From: Taenia hydatigena
Lineage: Eukaryota > Platyhelminthes > Cestoda > Cyclophyllidea > Taeniidae
Length of the DNA stretch: 64,000 bases
Assembly: GCA_036345935.2 (NCBI GenBank)
Contig: JADWOT020001498.1
Span: 1-64,000 of the forward strand
Direction of reading: 5' to 3'
Shown in pieces: positions 1 to 10,005 of the stretch (within the stretch, counting starts at the first letter, position 1; each line of letters opens with the position of its first letter). The translations under genes and the position numbers were made by a program. The notes below the pieces were generated by a model. That model saw nothing but the letters and a program-made list of their open reading frames with translations. It was not told the origin of the DNA and made no database searches.

Positions 1-3000
1 CAGCTTGTATCACCCTACGACCCGGTTCATTAACAACTTACTCCAGTCCCACTAACCGTAACTGCATATTGGATGTTGCCTCACAATCTGGCCGTCCCCA
101 CGACTTCCATTGTCTGCAAGGCCACCTTCTCACGTTCCCAGCTCAAGCAGCCATACAGGAACTTAGTTCTCTCACTATCTACTTTATGCCCACTTTCTAT
201 CTACCCACACCCATTTTCATAACCATTCTCATCACCTTCCCGTTCAGTACCTTCATTTGTGCACCTCAGTGAGACATCAGGCTTCTAGCTACCATCAACA
301 CAGAGGCTAATTCTTTACAAAGCAGTCCAAATTTCTCGCCAGATATTCAGTTCGCATCACTCAACAGCCTGCTCCTCAATATGTTTGCCTCAGCTCCTCT
401 ACAGTCATCTAGCCCAAACCATTCCACTCATATTAGGTTTCAACGTTTCTGCCTCACAAACCGTTCCGCCTCTCTATTCCCACTTCTACCTATTTGCCTA
501 TCTAAGGCATATCACCCGAGTCCCTTACATCTCTGTTTAGCGTTCGCCTGCTCACCTATGCAGATTGTACCGACAGGAGATGGGCATAGAAAGCAGTTAA
601 ATAAATGCCGCCTCTCCTCCAGCGTGCCAGTGCTCTAACGGCTCTGTGCATAGTGTCGCCATTGTCCAAAGGGAAATGCCTTCTTTATTTGCGCCAGCTG
701 ACCCATTTCGCAGTCCAACTCAACCAAAAGCAGTGACCTGCCTTGTCAGCCAAATTGTTTCGTCACCTTATAAGACAATAGAAGAGACTGCCGCCCCCTC
801 TCAGTGACCACCGAAGGTGACCTAAATGCAAGCAATGCAGTTTATGGTGTTCCAGGTGGAAGCGGTGACGCGAAACCATCTGCTATCAAGCCGGGCCTGC
901 CTGCCTCAATTAAAATGCAACGCGATCGGATAGAATGCGGCTATTTTGCACCAGAGCAGCTTTAAACACTATGCGTAGAAGAAGGAGCGCGAAAATCTAA
1001 TGACGATCAGTTAGAAGCCCATGCCAGTGATAATCGAACAATGCGCTAGTACTATTCTAGATTTACTCAGAATCCGCCGATCACTTTGCCAGGGTGACCG
1101 AGAAGTCTTGCTTTGAACCTAAAGAAAGCATAGCACATTCAACAAAGGAACCCACCATCCACGGTCTAATACCTATCCTTTGAAAGTTGTAGCAGCGGAA
1201 TCCATGTATTGTGCAGTCATTGGACTTACTGCCTTACTTTCCTTATTTAACATACCAACGGAACCAAAAACAATGTTTTTTTCGGTAGGAGAGCCTAAAG
1301 CACTCAACGTGCAAAATCGCTATACAACCTAAAAAGCATTCTGACATTGGATGCAAGTCATGAAGGATGACCACCTACCCTACACACAAAATGTGCAAGT
1401 GAATTAGGGTGGATACCCGAAAAACCAACATGCAAGTCGAGCGGTTGTTTGGTCGCCTGACTGGTCATGGTACATCATTAAACGTCTTAAATGTCAAGTG
1501 TGAGTTACCGGTCCGAGTGTGCAGCGAACCAGAAGGAAATGCACCCACAAGGGAGGAATCGTATAAATACCTGCTCAATCCGACACCACCTTTACTACCT
1601 AGTGAAGTGAATTAGAAAAAGCACCTCCAAGGCAAATAAAGGCAATTGATGTGTGGGTGTAAAGAAGAAGCCCAAAGAACTCCCACGACACAAATAAGAC
1701 AGAAAGTGATCGTCAAAATTGCCATCTCTTTAAATAAAATATCCACTGAAAATACAGACAAGTAAGGTTGATAAGAGAGTCAAAGGCTTTAAATTAAATA
1801 CCGGAACCATTTCGTTGTTAGTTAATTAGATTAATAAAACACAAAATAAATGCCATTAAACATAATTCCACGATATACTATGTGCGTTGAATAGGCGCAA
1901 AAGAGAAACAGTCGACACAAAATCTACCAATGAAGGTAAAAAAGCTTACATAAATCGGAGAACTAACATGCAGTTTAGCCAGCACGTTCAAGATTGATAA
2001 TGTGCAAGACAGCCACACGACTATCCATCCACAAAGCCAGCCACAGGTGTTCAATTTGCCTCATTTGCGAATACCAAGAAGGCATCTACCACTCCCATTG
2101 CTACTGACACCGCCAACATTAAGCCAAGTCAATATGGGTGGCTTCGTTCCTGACCAGAGAGATGGTCGATGAAATGTAGTGGGAAGGACACAGCCCTGAG
2201 CCTCGCCTTCTGCCAGACTGGCCAGCGGAAGGTGTCCCACTCGCCTCACCCGAGAGCATCAGATGAGACTAGTAGGGAGATGATGGGGATTTACAAAGAG
2301 AGCTTTGGCAGGGGATGAGGCGGAAGGAGGAGGCAGGAAGAACTGATGCTAGGTTCTAAGGAAATGAAGATGGGAGAAGCGTAAAGCGGGCTACAAGGAC
2401 AAGACTTTCACGTGACAATAAAGAGGAAAAATAAAGATAAGGAAGTGCTATGCAAGGAGTGCTCACTCCCCTTTCCCAGTTGAGTTGAATGCATAGTGCG
2501 GCATAATGCAAAACGCAATTCTTGAGAGCATATTAAGCGAAGTAGGAAAAAAAGGAGACACTTACAGAAATTGCGCTGTAGTGGACATGAGAAAGGAGGC
2601 GTAGACAGGAGAGCTTCTCTCCAACCATTTTAAAGACGTCATCAGACTCACTTCTTATGTGTGTACCTTGATTCCTAACGTCTGTGAAAATGAAAGAGAA
2701 GGTCTCAATTCACATTGCACAGAGTTATGCCGAGCTGATTAGGCGGGCCAAATTACAGTTAATGGTAACGTATAAAGCGCCTTATCCAAGCATGTCATAA
2801 TTTAGCATAGTCTACCAATCTTATCTATTCTGACCCAATCCAACCTAGTCAGATCTAGTCAAGCCGAGACTTGAGTACCGTGCTACAGAGCTTTCGCAGT
2901 GGGACATGAACATTGGGTAATTTATTTTACTTTAGCTGGTTCCCAGATGCAGCTGCTTATTTGGACACCTAGAGCACATTCGAGACATGAAAAGCAAGTT

Positions 3001-3790
3001 CGGCACAGCAAGCGTAGTGCAGGATCGAATAATGATTAAAAGAAGCAGCGATTTTACCTTTAAAAATTGCTGTTAAGTTAACGGAGAAACTTTCGGTGCA
3101 CCCCGGTTCTATGCTTAAAATTGTTATTTTGCATTATGAATGGCTATATTTGTCCATGCGTCTCTTCAATAAGAGCAAGGTAACATGAAAGTTTGGCTGA
3201 AAGGGGCAAGAAACTGAATGAGAGGTAAGAAGTCGTGGATATGGGGCTGTGGTTCAGCGTTCTCTATTTATTTCCTATCGTTTTCTAGCCTCTCCTAGAC
3301 TCACTCGTCCACTCACTTAGTCATAAGGCTTAATAAAATGAAATAATTGGTTTGATGAAAAGTTTGGCTTTTTCTTAAATGACATACTGGAAGAAACCAA
3401 TCATAGCTTATCCCATCTATATGTTTTACACTGGATGCCAGATGTGATAAAATTGAAGTGACGCACAAGAATGAAGTAACACACTGATAGATCGAGAATA
3501 TGAAGGAGGAAAAATCAAAAGCAGGTGTAGAAAAAGTAGAACATCTACATGTTGCTATTTATAAGAAGGAACGATGGCTCTTTTAGAAACATGAAACGTT
3601 CCCATTTCCTAAAATAATCTACTCCTTGTATAAAAATGCACTTGTTTCAATTTATTACACTTTATCCTCTTTATACTGTTACTGTTCATAACTGAACCAC
3701 TTTAGCTCTGGTCTGAATGCACAAAACTTTCCCTAATTTTATGTTTTGCTTTGCCACCACACTCCGTTTTCTTTGCTAACGTAGACAATT
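1..3790. other. No recognised gene
   Basis: I see no supportable gene here. Open frames are all under 90 codons on both strands and none resembles a known domain or is bounded by convincing splice sites. A purine-rich stretch on the plus strand runs from about 2262 to 2450; it could be the pyrimidine-rich complement of a minus-strand exon or intron, but nothing in it is recognisable. Confidence 0.6.
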
Positions 3791-4610
3791 CATGGTTTGA
3801 TCGCACCTACAGTGCAAGATTTTATAACGAGGAAGCCGCCGAATCTCACTTCAGAGCAATTCTTAACTGAAACAGATAAAAGGGCGCATCTCTAGACCTG
3901 TAGGCTCTCAGCTTTCCCTGACACAGCAGAGACCATGTTCGTCGGACATACCTACCTTGTCCGATTATAGAACGAGAATTGCCGCTATCGCTTTCGGATG
4001 GAAACGTGCTGCCGATTCCTGATTCTGATCAATATGGATAGAAACAACAGAAAATCTGTACCCTGACTAGTTCTGACCTCCTTGCCAAAATATAACCATC
4101 ACGCTTCGATCACATCCATATTGTGAGATTACAAAATTAGAAATGTCGCTAGCAATTACGGTAGGAGGAAAGATGCTAGGATTTCTTTCCGCTTAATTTA
4201 AATAAGAAGAGGAAGAAAAAAACGTTGTTCTATGTCCCTACTGAAGGCATTCGCAGGGTAAAACATGCATCTGACTTTTAATTAGGATCAATTCTGGTCT
4301 CAAAAGTACCCGATTGTTTGGGGGTGCCGTTCGTTCATCATCAATTTTTATGCATCAATCTAGGCGCTGTCATAAGCCAACCCTTATTTTTACAAACTGA
4401 TACGAGAAATATCACAAGCAATCACGAAACGGAATAAGCTGCTCTTCTGTGATTCTGATCAATTTTGGTCGGTTTCTCAAAATAGACTCATCAACTCTCA
4501 ATCAGGTCGACTTTTGGGGTATGAAAGGAGAAATATCATGGCTGCCAGAGATAGAAGAAACAGGTGCATGCAAAACTAAACGACTGTCGATGAGAAAGCA
4601 GGAAAATTGA
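3790..4610 (-). repeat. Degenerate repeat array, inverted relative of the 14.7-15.8 kb array
   Basis: A core close to GATTCTGATCAAT recurs at about 4021 and 4452, with a diverged version (AGGATCAAT) near 4281; the last two are about 172 bases apart. A second element, GATTAYARAA followed by a GA-rich stretch, recurs near 3818, 3963, 4127 and 4399. Read on the minus strand the first core gives TTGATCAGAATCAGGAAT, close to TCGATCAGAATAGGCATTCC in the plus-strand array at 14.7-15.8 kb. The shared core and shared spacing suggest one repeat family in opposite orientation. Copies are very diverged, so this is a by-eye alignment. Confidence 0.4.
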
Positions 4611-5305
4611 TCGCCACTATGTGCTTATACTTACAGTTTACGTATTAAAATCATTTTATTACAACGAAGTCATTCTTAAATATTAAATGTCTAGCAGCAG
4701 CTTTACACCTCAATGAAACAGAGGTAGCTTTACACTTGAGACCTAATCTCAATTAATTAGAGATTAAAACGAATAAAATATAGTACACTGAACATCCGCG
4801 CTCTCTGGTTTTCTGTTAACACAGCTGCGGTACAACTGCATGGCACAAAGTGCTAATGTCTTGCAGGAGATCGCAGCTGGTTAATAGCTGCAGACGTATT
4901 AAGACCAGTGCCAGATCAAAGTGAGAAATGCATGAAGTGCAGTGCACTTTAGGTAATTTTCCGTTTTTTCACATGTGTAGTACCTTGTGCATGCATCACT
5001 CTAAACCACCAGTCAAACTCAATATCATTCAGTAAGGCAACTCTTTCGTGATTCGATATTTTTCTTGTCCTGCCTCGAAGGCTTTTGTATACAGCCGTAT
5101 AGCTGCTAAATAACTAAAATCAACTTGTACTTAATACGTGATTAGAGGTGTGAGTGTTGTAGTAACTGGCATAAAGCTATTTTACTGCGCATCGAAAATT
5201 AAACCTTGGGAATTAAGGACGAAGCCGAACTATCTAGTAAATGGCTTTCGTTAATCTACGCATATCAAGCATAGTAAGGAACCATAAAATGCAATTTCTT
5301 CTTAC
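4611..5305. other. No recognised gene
   Basis: Nothing recognised. AT-rich sequence without a long open frame. The last 50 bases, next to the cyclase-like exon, are the intron side of its donor and are shared with the intron side of the copy at 8.9 kb. Confidence 0.6.
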
Positions 5306-5515
5306 CTGGATTTTGTGCAAAGTAATGCCAAAGGCAGAATCCTGGGCCCGGATTGTTCGTTAAAGGGCTCATGCTTAACAAATTATGCCCCGTCGGACGC
5401 GAAATAATTTTCGATTTCGTAGAATCCACATCCCGCACAGTCATTGCCACCAAGCAATCCCCGTTAATTTGGATGAGTCTCCAAAAAACATATTTCTCTT
5501 TTGCCGAATGCATGG
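5306..5515 (-). pseudogene. Class III nucleotide-cyclase-like catalytic exon, copy 1
   Basis: A minus-strand open exon ends in a good donor (CCAG then GTAAG, phase 1). It contains IQINGDCLVAMT, which matches the class III cyclase pattern around GDC (consensus close to IKTIGDCYVAVSG), followed after about 45 residues by FCLWHYFAQNPG before the donor. Two other exons in the window (8901-9098 minus, 14005-14128 plus) are homologous, share the donor position and phase, and end YFADNSG and YFAHIPG. The first 30 intronic bases are also alike in copies 1 and 2. No partner catalytic exon with the metal-binding FADIVGFT motif was found nearby, so this is read as an isolated relic. The cyclase assignment rests on one short motif. 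Confidence 0.4.
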
Positions 5516-7360
5516 AATTTCGGTGTGGCAATGGATCCAACTTACAAACGCGAATGTGTCGGCCTTAGGAGAGCGACCACGCTGCTCTACGACCTGGTAC
5601 ATAGCGTCCTCTCGCCTCTGACCTACAAAGCACATCTAAGAAACATAAGTATTGCAGCAGTCCTTTGCAAAGATCGTTACAACTGACGATGAAAAAGCAA
5701 TCCTCGCTGTCCTTCACGCCCTAGCTCCATTTAATAAGATCGTCAGTGTTGCGGCTTGTTATTTAATTGACAGGACATAACTTCCGGCTTGTCATCTCCT
5801 CCCCTTTCCTATAATTCGAGACAGGTCTAGACATCGTTGATTAGAGAGCACCTCTCCACTTACCTCGGCGATATGTGACAGCCCCCAGTGTGCTCAGTCC
5901 GCATCCCGGTCACGTGATGTCGCGGTAGCCCTTGTACATACTCAGTCCCTAATGCTCAAGATTATGGTCTTCAAGTCACCGCGCTGGGAAGACTTGAAGA
6001 ATTCAGGGGTGTATCAGGCTTGCCCTTACTATTTGGCTCCGTCTTCCTCAATTTGCCGTAATTAACTAAGAAGTGACCTCTGATGGTGTTTAACATTTTA
6101 CCTCTATTCTTTATAGGTTGTTATTTCTCTGCCGAAACGTTTAAAGCATTTATTTAATTACGACTTGGTTTTTAGCTATTTGAGTAGGGCATAGAAGCAG
6201 AAGCGACGAGAAGTAACAAAAGTAGAGTCATTTGTCCAAGAACCTGCTTGCCACTTCGCCAATTCCTTCAACCACTAATCCACCACCTACCTGTCTATTC
6301 AACTTTGTGGAAGTGTGGTAGCCACTTTGATCAGCATAGAGTGGATATACAGGGCGAGCCAAGCTTAAAGCATCCATGATGTTTACAGGAGGCACTCAAA
6401 GCTCATAACGTCAACCGACTAAAATTAGTGCCGTGAAATTAAACAAATGTACTTTAAGCATATATACCGACATGCTTTTTGGAGGAGGGGCAAACACTAC
6501 CCGCCGGTTGACACGTCACCTAATCTTGGGGTGAAGTTGATTATCAAAGCTGAGAACTATTTTTTGGCTAATTGGAGCTCACAGCGGAGCTCCGAATGCA
6601 CTGCAAATGTATTAACATCTTTTGCAACACCTTAGCTGGCTCAAGGGCAAATTAAAGATAGGAAGTATAGTGAGCGGAGAGTGGTAGAAAGCAAAAAAGG
6701 TTTGAGAATCTGCCGCTGATTGAATTACATAATCGCTTTCTGTCATAAACAAAAGCAGATTTGTTCGACCCGGCGTCTTTGCATTCACTTATTTGTCCGC
6801 CGTAGCCTGGATCGTCCTGGGATCTTATCGATTGACAGCCTATCCAGATAACAAGCATAGGCCTGCGCACATCAGGTTGACTGACTGAGTTAACGAACTC
6901 ATGCAATTAAGTCTTTTTTATGCGCCTATAATCTCCTCACATAATATGTGTCAGAAGTTATCCGGGATGCAGCAATATCTTATGTCCTATTTCTAATAAA
7001 GACAGATGATTGATCCTAACGGCGCGTGTGACATCTGTTATTTCTTTACCATTTGAAGCTCCTTAATCGTCGGCCAGTGCTCCCATTCTGCTGTGAAATT
7101 TTTTCCCAAGCATTCACACACCGTCATGCAGCTAACTGCCATCTTGGGCATTAGGCTAATCTAATTTTTAGGTCTTTTATAGTATAACTGTTGCAAACAA
7201 TTTTGGTTCTAAAAAGAAAAAAAAACCATCTATCGACTATCTATCTATCATGCCAAAGCATTCTCTTCAAATGCACGATAATCCCAACTTGTTAAATTTA
7301 ACGCTTAAGATTGCTGTTAGGCACCACTTATTAAGAAGATCCTAAGCAAATTTTCTCACT
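5516..7360. other. No recognised gene
   Basis: Nothing supportable. Minor open frames (60-85 codons) on both strands have no recognisable domain and no splice context. The plus-strand frames overlapping 5353-5686 are shadows of the minus-strand exon. Confidence 0.6.
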
Positions 7361-7368
7361 ACTTGCAG

Positions 7369-7451
7369 GTCGAATGGAAAATGATAGATTGCTGCTTTGT
7401 GTTCTGCCATTTCCACTTCTAGTCGACATTGCCCTCAATACACAGCGGTAA
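7369..7451 (+). pseudogene. Adenylyl-cyclase-like exon (LLLSVLP region), copy 1
   Basis: After an acceptor (CTACTTGCAG) the exon has two leftover bases and then an open frame of 26 codons containing ENDRLLLCVLP and then VDIAL, ended by TAA. Membrane adenylyl cyclases carry a conserved segment close to ERLLLSVLPRHVALEM between the membrane domain and the first catalytic domain, and this is its likely source. The frame stops before any catalytic residues, no donor precedes the stop, and no intact downstream exon was found, so it is a relic. The paralogue at 8198-8289 has the same acceptor and phase. Confidence 0.4.
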
Positions 7452-7713
7452 AAAAAGAACAGCCCTACTCGGAAATGAAAAATAAACAAAAACGCAAAAC
7501 TTTAACAAAATTTTGGCTCAGAATAAAATTATATTACTGGAGATCTGTATTTTCAGCACCGCAAAAAGCCAACAACTAAAGCCTTTATTAGGTTACACAT
7601 AGGTGAAAACGGTAAAATATGTGGTTTAGCACTTTTGGTGCTTTCATTTCCCTCCTCCAAGCCAATTTGCTTACATACAAAGAGAATAAATAGTCATTAT
7701 TATACATGCGTAA

Positions 7714-7840
7714 TGTCATGCAGATGCACCGATCTAAACTTCGAGAAATCGATACGACCTAGACTGGCATTATTGATATGCGTACTGCCACAACTTGTTG
7801 CAAAAGTAAGCAAGCCTCTGAGTCCCAAAACTGACCAACG
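7714..7840 (+). pseudogene. Possible third adenylyl-cyclase-like linker exon
   Basis: The open frame spanning this stretch contains LALLICVLPQLVAKVSK, which fits the pattern LLLSVLPxxVAxxMK better than either neighbour at the carboxyl side. A weakly similar, stop-containing sequence follows at about 7935-8010. It lies between the two better supported copies. There is no clear acceptor or donor, so it may be coincidence of a hydrophobic motif. Confidence 0.25.
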
Positions 7841-8197
7841 CACCACTAAAAGAGACATAAAGGTCCGCAGCAATATAAACATGCTCCTCGCATTCCAATT
7901 CGCAAATGGATCAGCTCACATTAGAGGAACCTAAATAGCAGCAATAACTTGAGTACTATCATGAGCTGTTGCAAGGGTGAACAAGATTCTGAGACCCAAA
8001 CATTTCTTCATATTAACCAGAACTACATTAATAACGTTTGGCACGATAACTGCTACATCTAGGCAAAAACGAAAAACTACTTATTTCAAATTAAGGTCTT
8101 ATCTGTTCAAAGTATGCAGCAAAATACATGTCTCACAATAGTCTTTATACACCGACGAGAACTAAAATGACCTATTACAAATTCCTGCTATTTGCAG

Positions 8198-8289
8198 ACC
8201 GAAAAGAAAATAATAAATTGCTACTTGTGCTCTGTCTTCTTCGCTTTTTCCTACTGAAATTATTCGCAATAACTTGCGGACAAACCTAA
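8198..8289 (+). pseudogene. Adenylyl-cyclase-like exon (LLLSVLP region), copy 2
   Basis: The exon begins after CTATTTGCAG with two leftover bases (same phase as copy 1) and reads RKENNKLLLVLCLLRFF before running to a TAA 29 codons in. Residues ENxxLLL are shared with copy 1; the VLP triplet is disturbed to VLC. Nucleotide similarity continues into flanking intron, so the two are duplicates of one genomic segment rather than chance motifs. No functional product is expected. Confidence 0.4.
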
Positions 8290-8900
8290 TTATTAAGCGA
8301 TTTACAATACAAGTTTCCCACGCGAGCGCGGAAGTAAACATACCATTAATGCCTAAATAGTACGACTTTTAGATCAGAATTAGATTTCATTACAAGGGAC
8401 CTGCCTTTTTAACCCCGTACAAGCCACCGGCCAAAGCCTTATTTAAAATGTCTAGAGATGGAAACGGTGAAATATGTAGCGCAGCACTTTTGTTGCTTTT
8501 TCGCGTTAAAGAAATTTGGTTGCGCGTACGTAGAATAATCAGCCCCTGCTTTAAGCACGCACTGCCTCATAAAAGCACGGCCTAAACGACGAGACAAGGC
8601 CCATTGCTAATCGGATCCTAATAATGAAGGTAGAAGGGAACAGCGGCTGATTTATAATTGAAACACTTATCTTCTGGCACGTTTTTGCAGTAGGTAAGTA
8701 CTTTGGCTTAAACAATATATTATGCATATTATGCACACGTGAGTATTATTGCGATTCTAATACAGCATCCTTATTCGTGTGTAAATCCTAAAAATATTAA
8801 GAATGAACAGTAAATTTGATTTGTCCAGTGAAAGGGTATCATTATTTGCTTTACGCATAAGTGGCATAATAAGAAATCATAAAATGCAATTTATTCTCAC

Positions 8901-9098
8901 CTGAGTTATCAGCGAAGTAATGGCCCATGCTAATCAAAATATTTTCCAGTAAATCCACATGCATTCTTGCGGAATTTAGGACCTGCGAAGTCATTGCCAC
9001 GAAGCAGTGACCAGTAGTTTTGATGAATTGCCCTTCTTTGGAGAATAGAGTCCCTTCTGTCGAAATTTTGCCGCATTCGATGTAGCGACTAGCCCATC
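8901..9098 (-). pseudogene. Class III nucleotide-cyclase-like catalytic exon, copy 2
   Basis: Minus-strand frame open for about 65 codons up to a donor (TCAG then GTGAG, phase 1). It reads FIKTTGHCFVAMTSQ, then SARMHVDLLENILISMG, then YFADNSG. In class III cyclases the order is (I/L)K(T/I)(I/L)GDCY, a short loop, then HA..MA..AL.M, which this follows; the aspartate of GDC is histidine here but preserved in copy 1. A stop lies a few codons upstream of the aligned part, consistent with an intron boundary or decay. The adenylyl-cyclase-like linker exons 0.6-1.7 kb away lie on the opposite strand, so an inversion is needed if they came from one gene. Confidence 0.4.
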
Positions 9099-9611
9099 AC
9101 CTTATCGAAAGGAGAATTAATGTCACCGCCAGTGACCTTACAAATAATTGGCAGGTTGGCCAATTCAAAGACTTGGTCCGGATTCAAACAATCACAAAAT
9201 ATGGTACATTCATTAAATCATGCCCTTTAATTTCTGACTTTATTTAAATGATGTATGTAGCAGTTGGTTTAATACACATTTCACATGTATAAGCAATTTA
9301 GTTTTTGCTGCGAATCTCTAGTTGCATAAATGAGCAGTTATTTCTTTAGGTGGAATACGGCAACAGTGTAAGTTATCCGCTTCTTCTAAATTTAAATCAC
9401 ACTTTGCATCTTGCAGTGATTCCCTTATTTTACACCGCCATCGTGCCTCGCATTATTTATCATTAGCAAGACTATATGATATTGTAGGCGATCTTTTGCC
9501 TAAACCTTTACCAACATTACTAAATGACAAAAATAACTCAATATTTGATGCACCCTCCTATACTTTTGTGGGCATAGCTACATTGTAGTACTTGGTTTGT
9601 CTGGGCCGCCG
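9099..9611. other. No recognised gene
   Basis: AT-rich sequence with no open frame over 60 codons and no recognised motif. Confidence 0.6.
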
Positions 9612-10005
9612 GTCTTGGTCAGGGTCACGGAGGTGGCCATATTGCTGGTCTTATAGCCAAGTTAGAGGCTCATTTCCTTCTGTCTCTTGAATATATGTAC
9701 ATATATTGTAATACTTAATTCTTTAAATGTGCTTTGTAGGCCAGAGGCGGGAAGTGAATTTTGGACCACGTGACGGAGGAACGTGGAGACTCCTCGGAAC
9801 GTGACGGACCCTCGGCCTGAACCCTCATTCGTCGCCTAACTGTATTTATTACCCATATAACAGTAAAGATGTCTAAACGCACTCAGACTTCTACTGGCAA
9901 GGGTAACCAGGAGGGAGAGGAGGAACCCTCTACAATATATTATGTCTGCGTTCTTCCTTCTTTTGCCTTCAAGGGTGCCTCGAGACGCTGCAATGGCTTT
10001 AACCG
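9612..10005 (-). repeat. Repeat family R1, copy 1 (interrupted)
   Basis: The flanks 9612-9706 and 9935-10005 align with 13215-13395 and 13478-13650. Shared landmarks on the plus strand are GTCAGGGTCACGGAGGTGGC, CCATATTGC, TTTCCTTCTG, and then TTTTGCCTTCAAGG. Read on the minus strand the copies give similar peptides (ASRGTLEGKRR here, ASRGPLKGERR in copy 2; NMATSVTLT in both), so the ancestor may have been a coding exon. The family is not recognised. This copy alone is split by the insertion described at 9707-9934. Confidence 0.5.
9707..9934. mobile_element. Putative solo LTR or LTR-like insertion, 228 bp
   Basis: A segment beginning TGTAATACTT and ending CCCTCTACA interrupts repeat R1 copy 1. 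It is flanked on both sides by ATATAT (9701-9706 and 9935-9940), a possible 6-base target duplication. The insert is richer in G and C than its surroundings and contains a 10-base direct repeat (ACGTGACGGA near 9769 and 9799). A short open frame starting at an ATG at 9870 (MSKRTQTSTGK) runs through its end. TG...CA termini plus a target duplication are typical of LTRs. The flanks are AT-rich, so the duplication could be chance, and no second copy was noticed. Confidence 0.4.

Larger units (their letters stand above)
7361..8520 (+). repeat. Tandem duplication carrying adenylyl-cyclase-like linker exons
   Basis: The segment at about 7361-7660 is repeated at about 8190-8520, roughly 830 bases downstream in the same orientation. 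Shared landmarks are the acceptor TTGCAG followed by an exon, a middle stretch of AT-rich intron, and a 3' stretch containing AAAGCCT, GGAAACGGTGAAATATG or GAAAACGGTAAAATATG, and a following GCACTTTTG. A shorter internal similarity links 7790-7830 with 7965-8005. The copies differ at many positions and by indels. Confidence 0.5.

Noticed and set aside
5353..5686. Overlapping plus-strand frames over the cyclase-like exon
   Set aside because: Shadows of the minus-strand exon, which has the splice donor and the conserved copies.
7200..7250. Short A-run and CTAT-rich stretch, considered as a microsatellite
   Set aside because: Only a few imperfect units; not a meaningful repeat.
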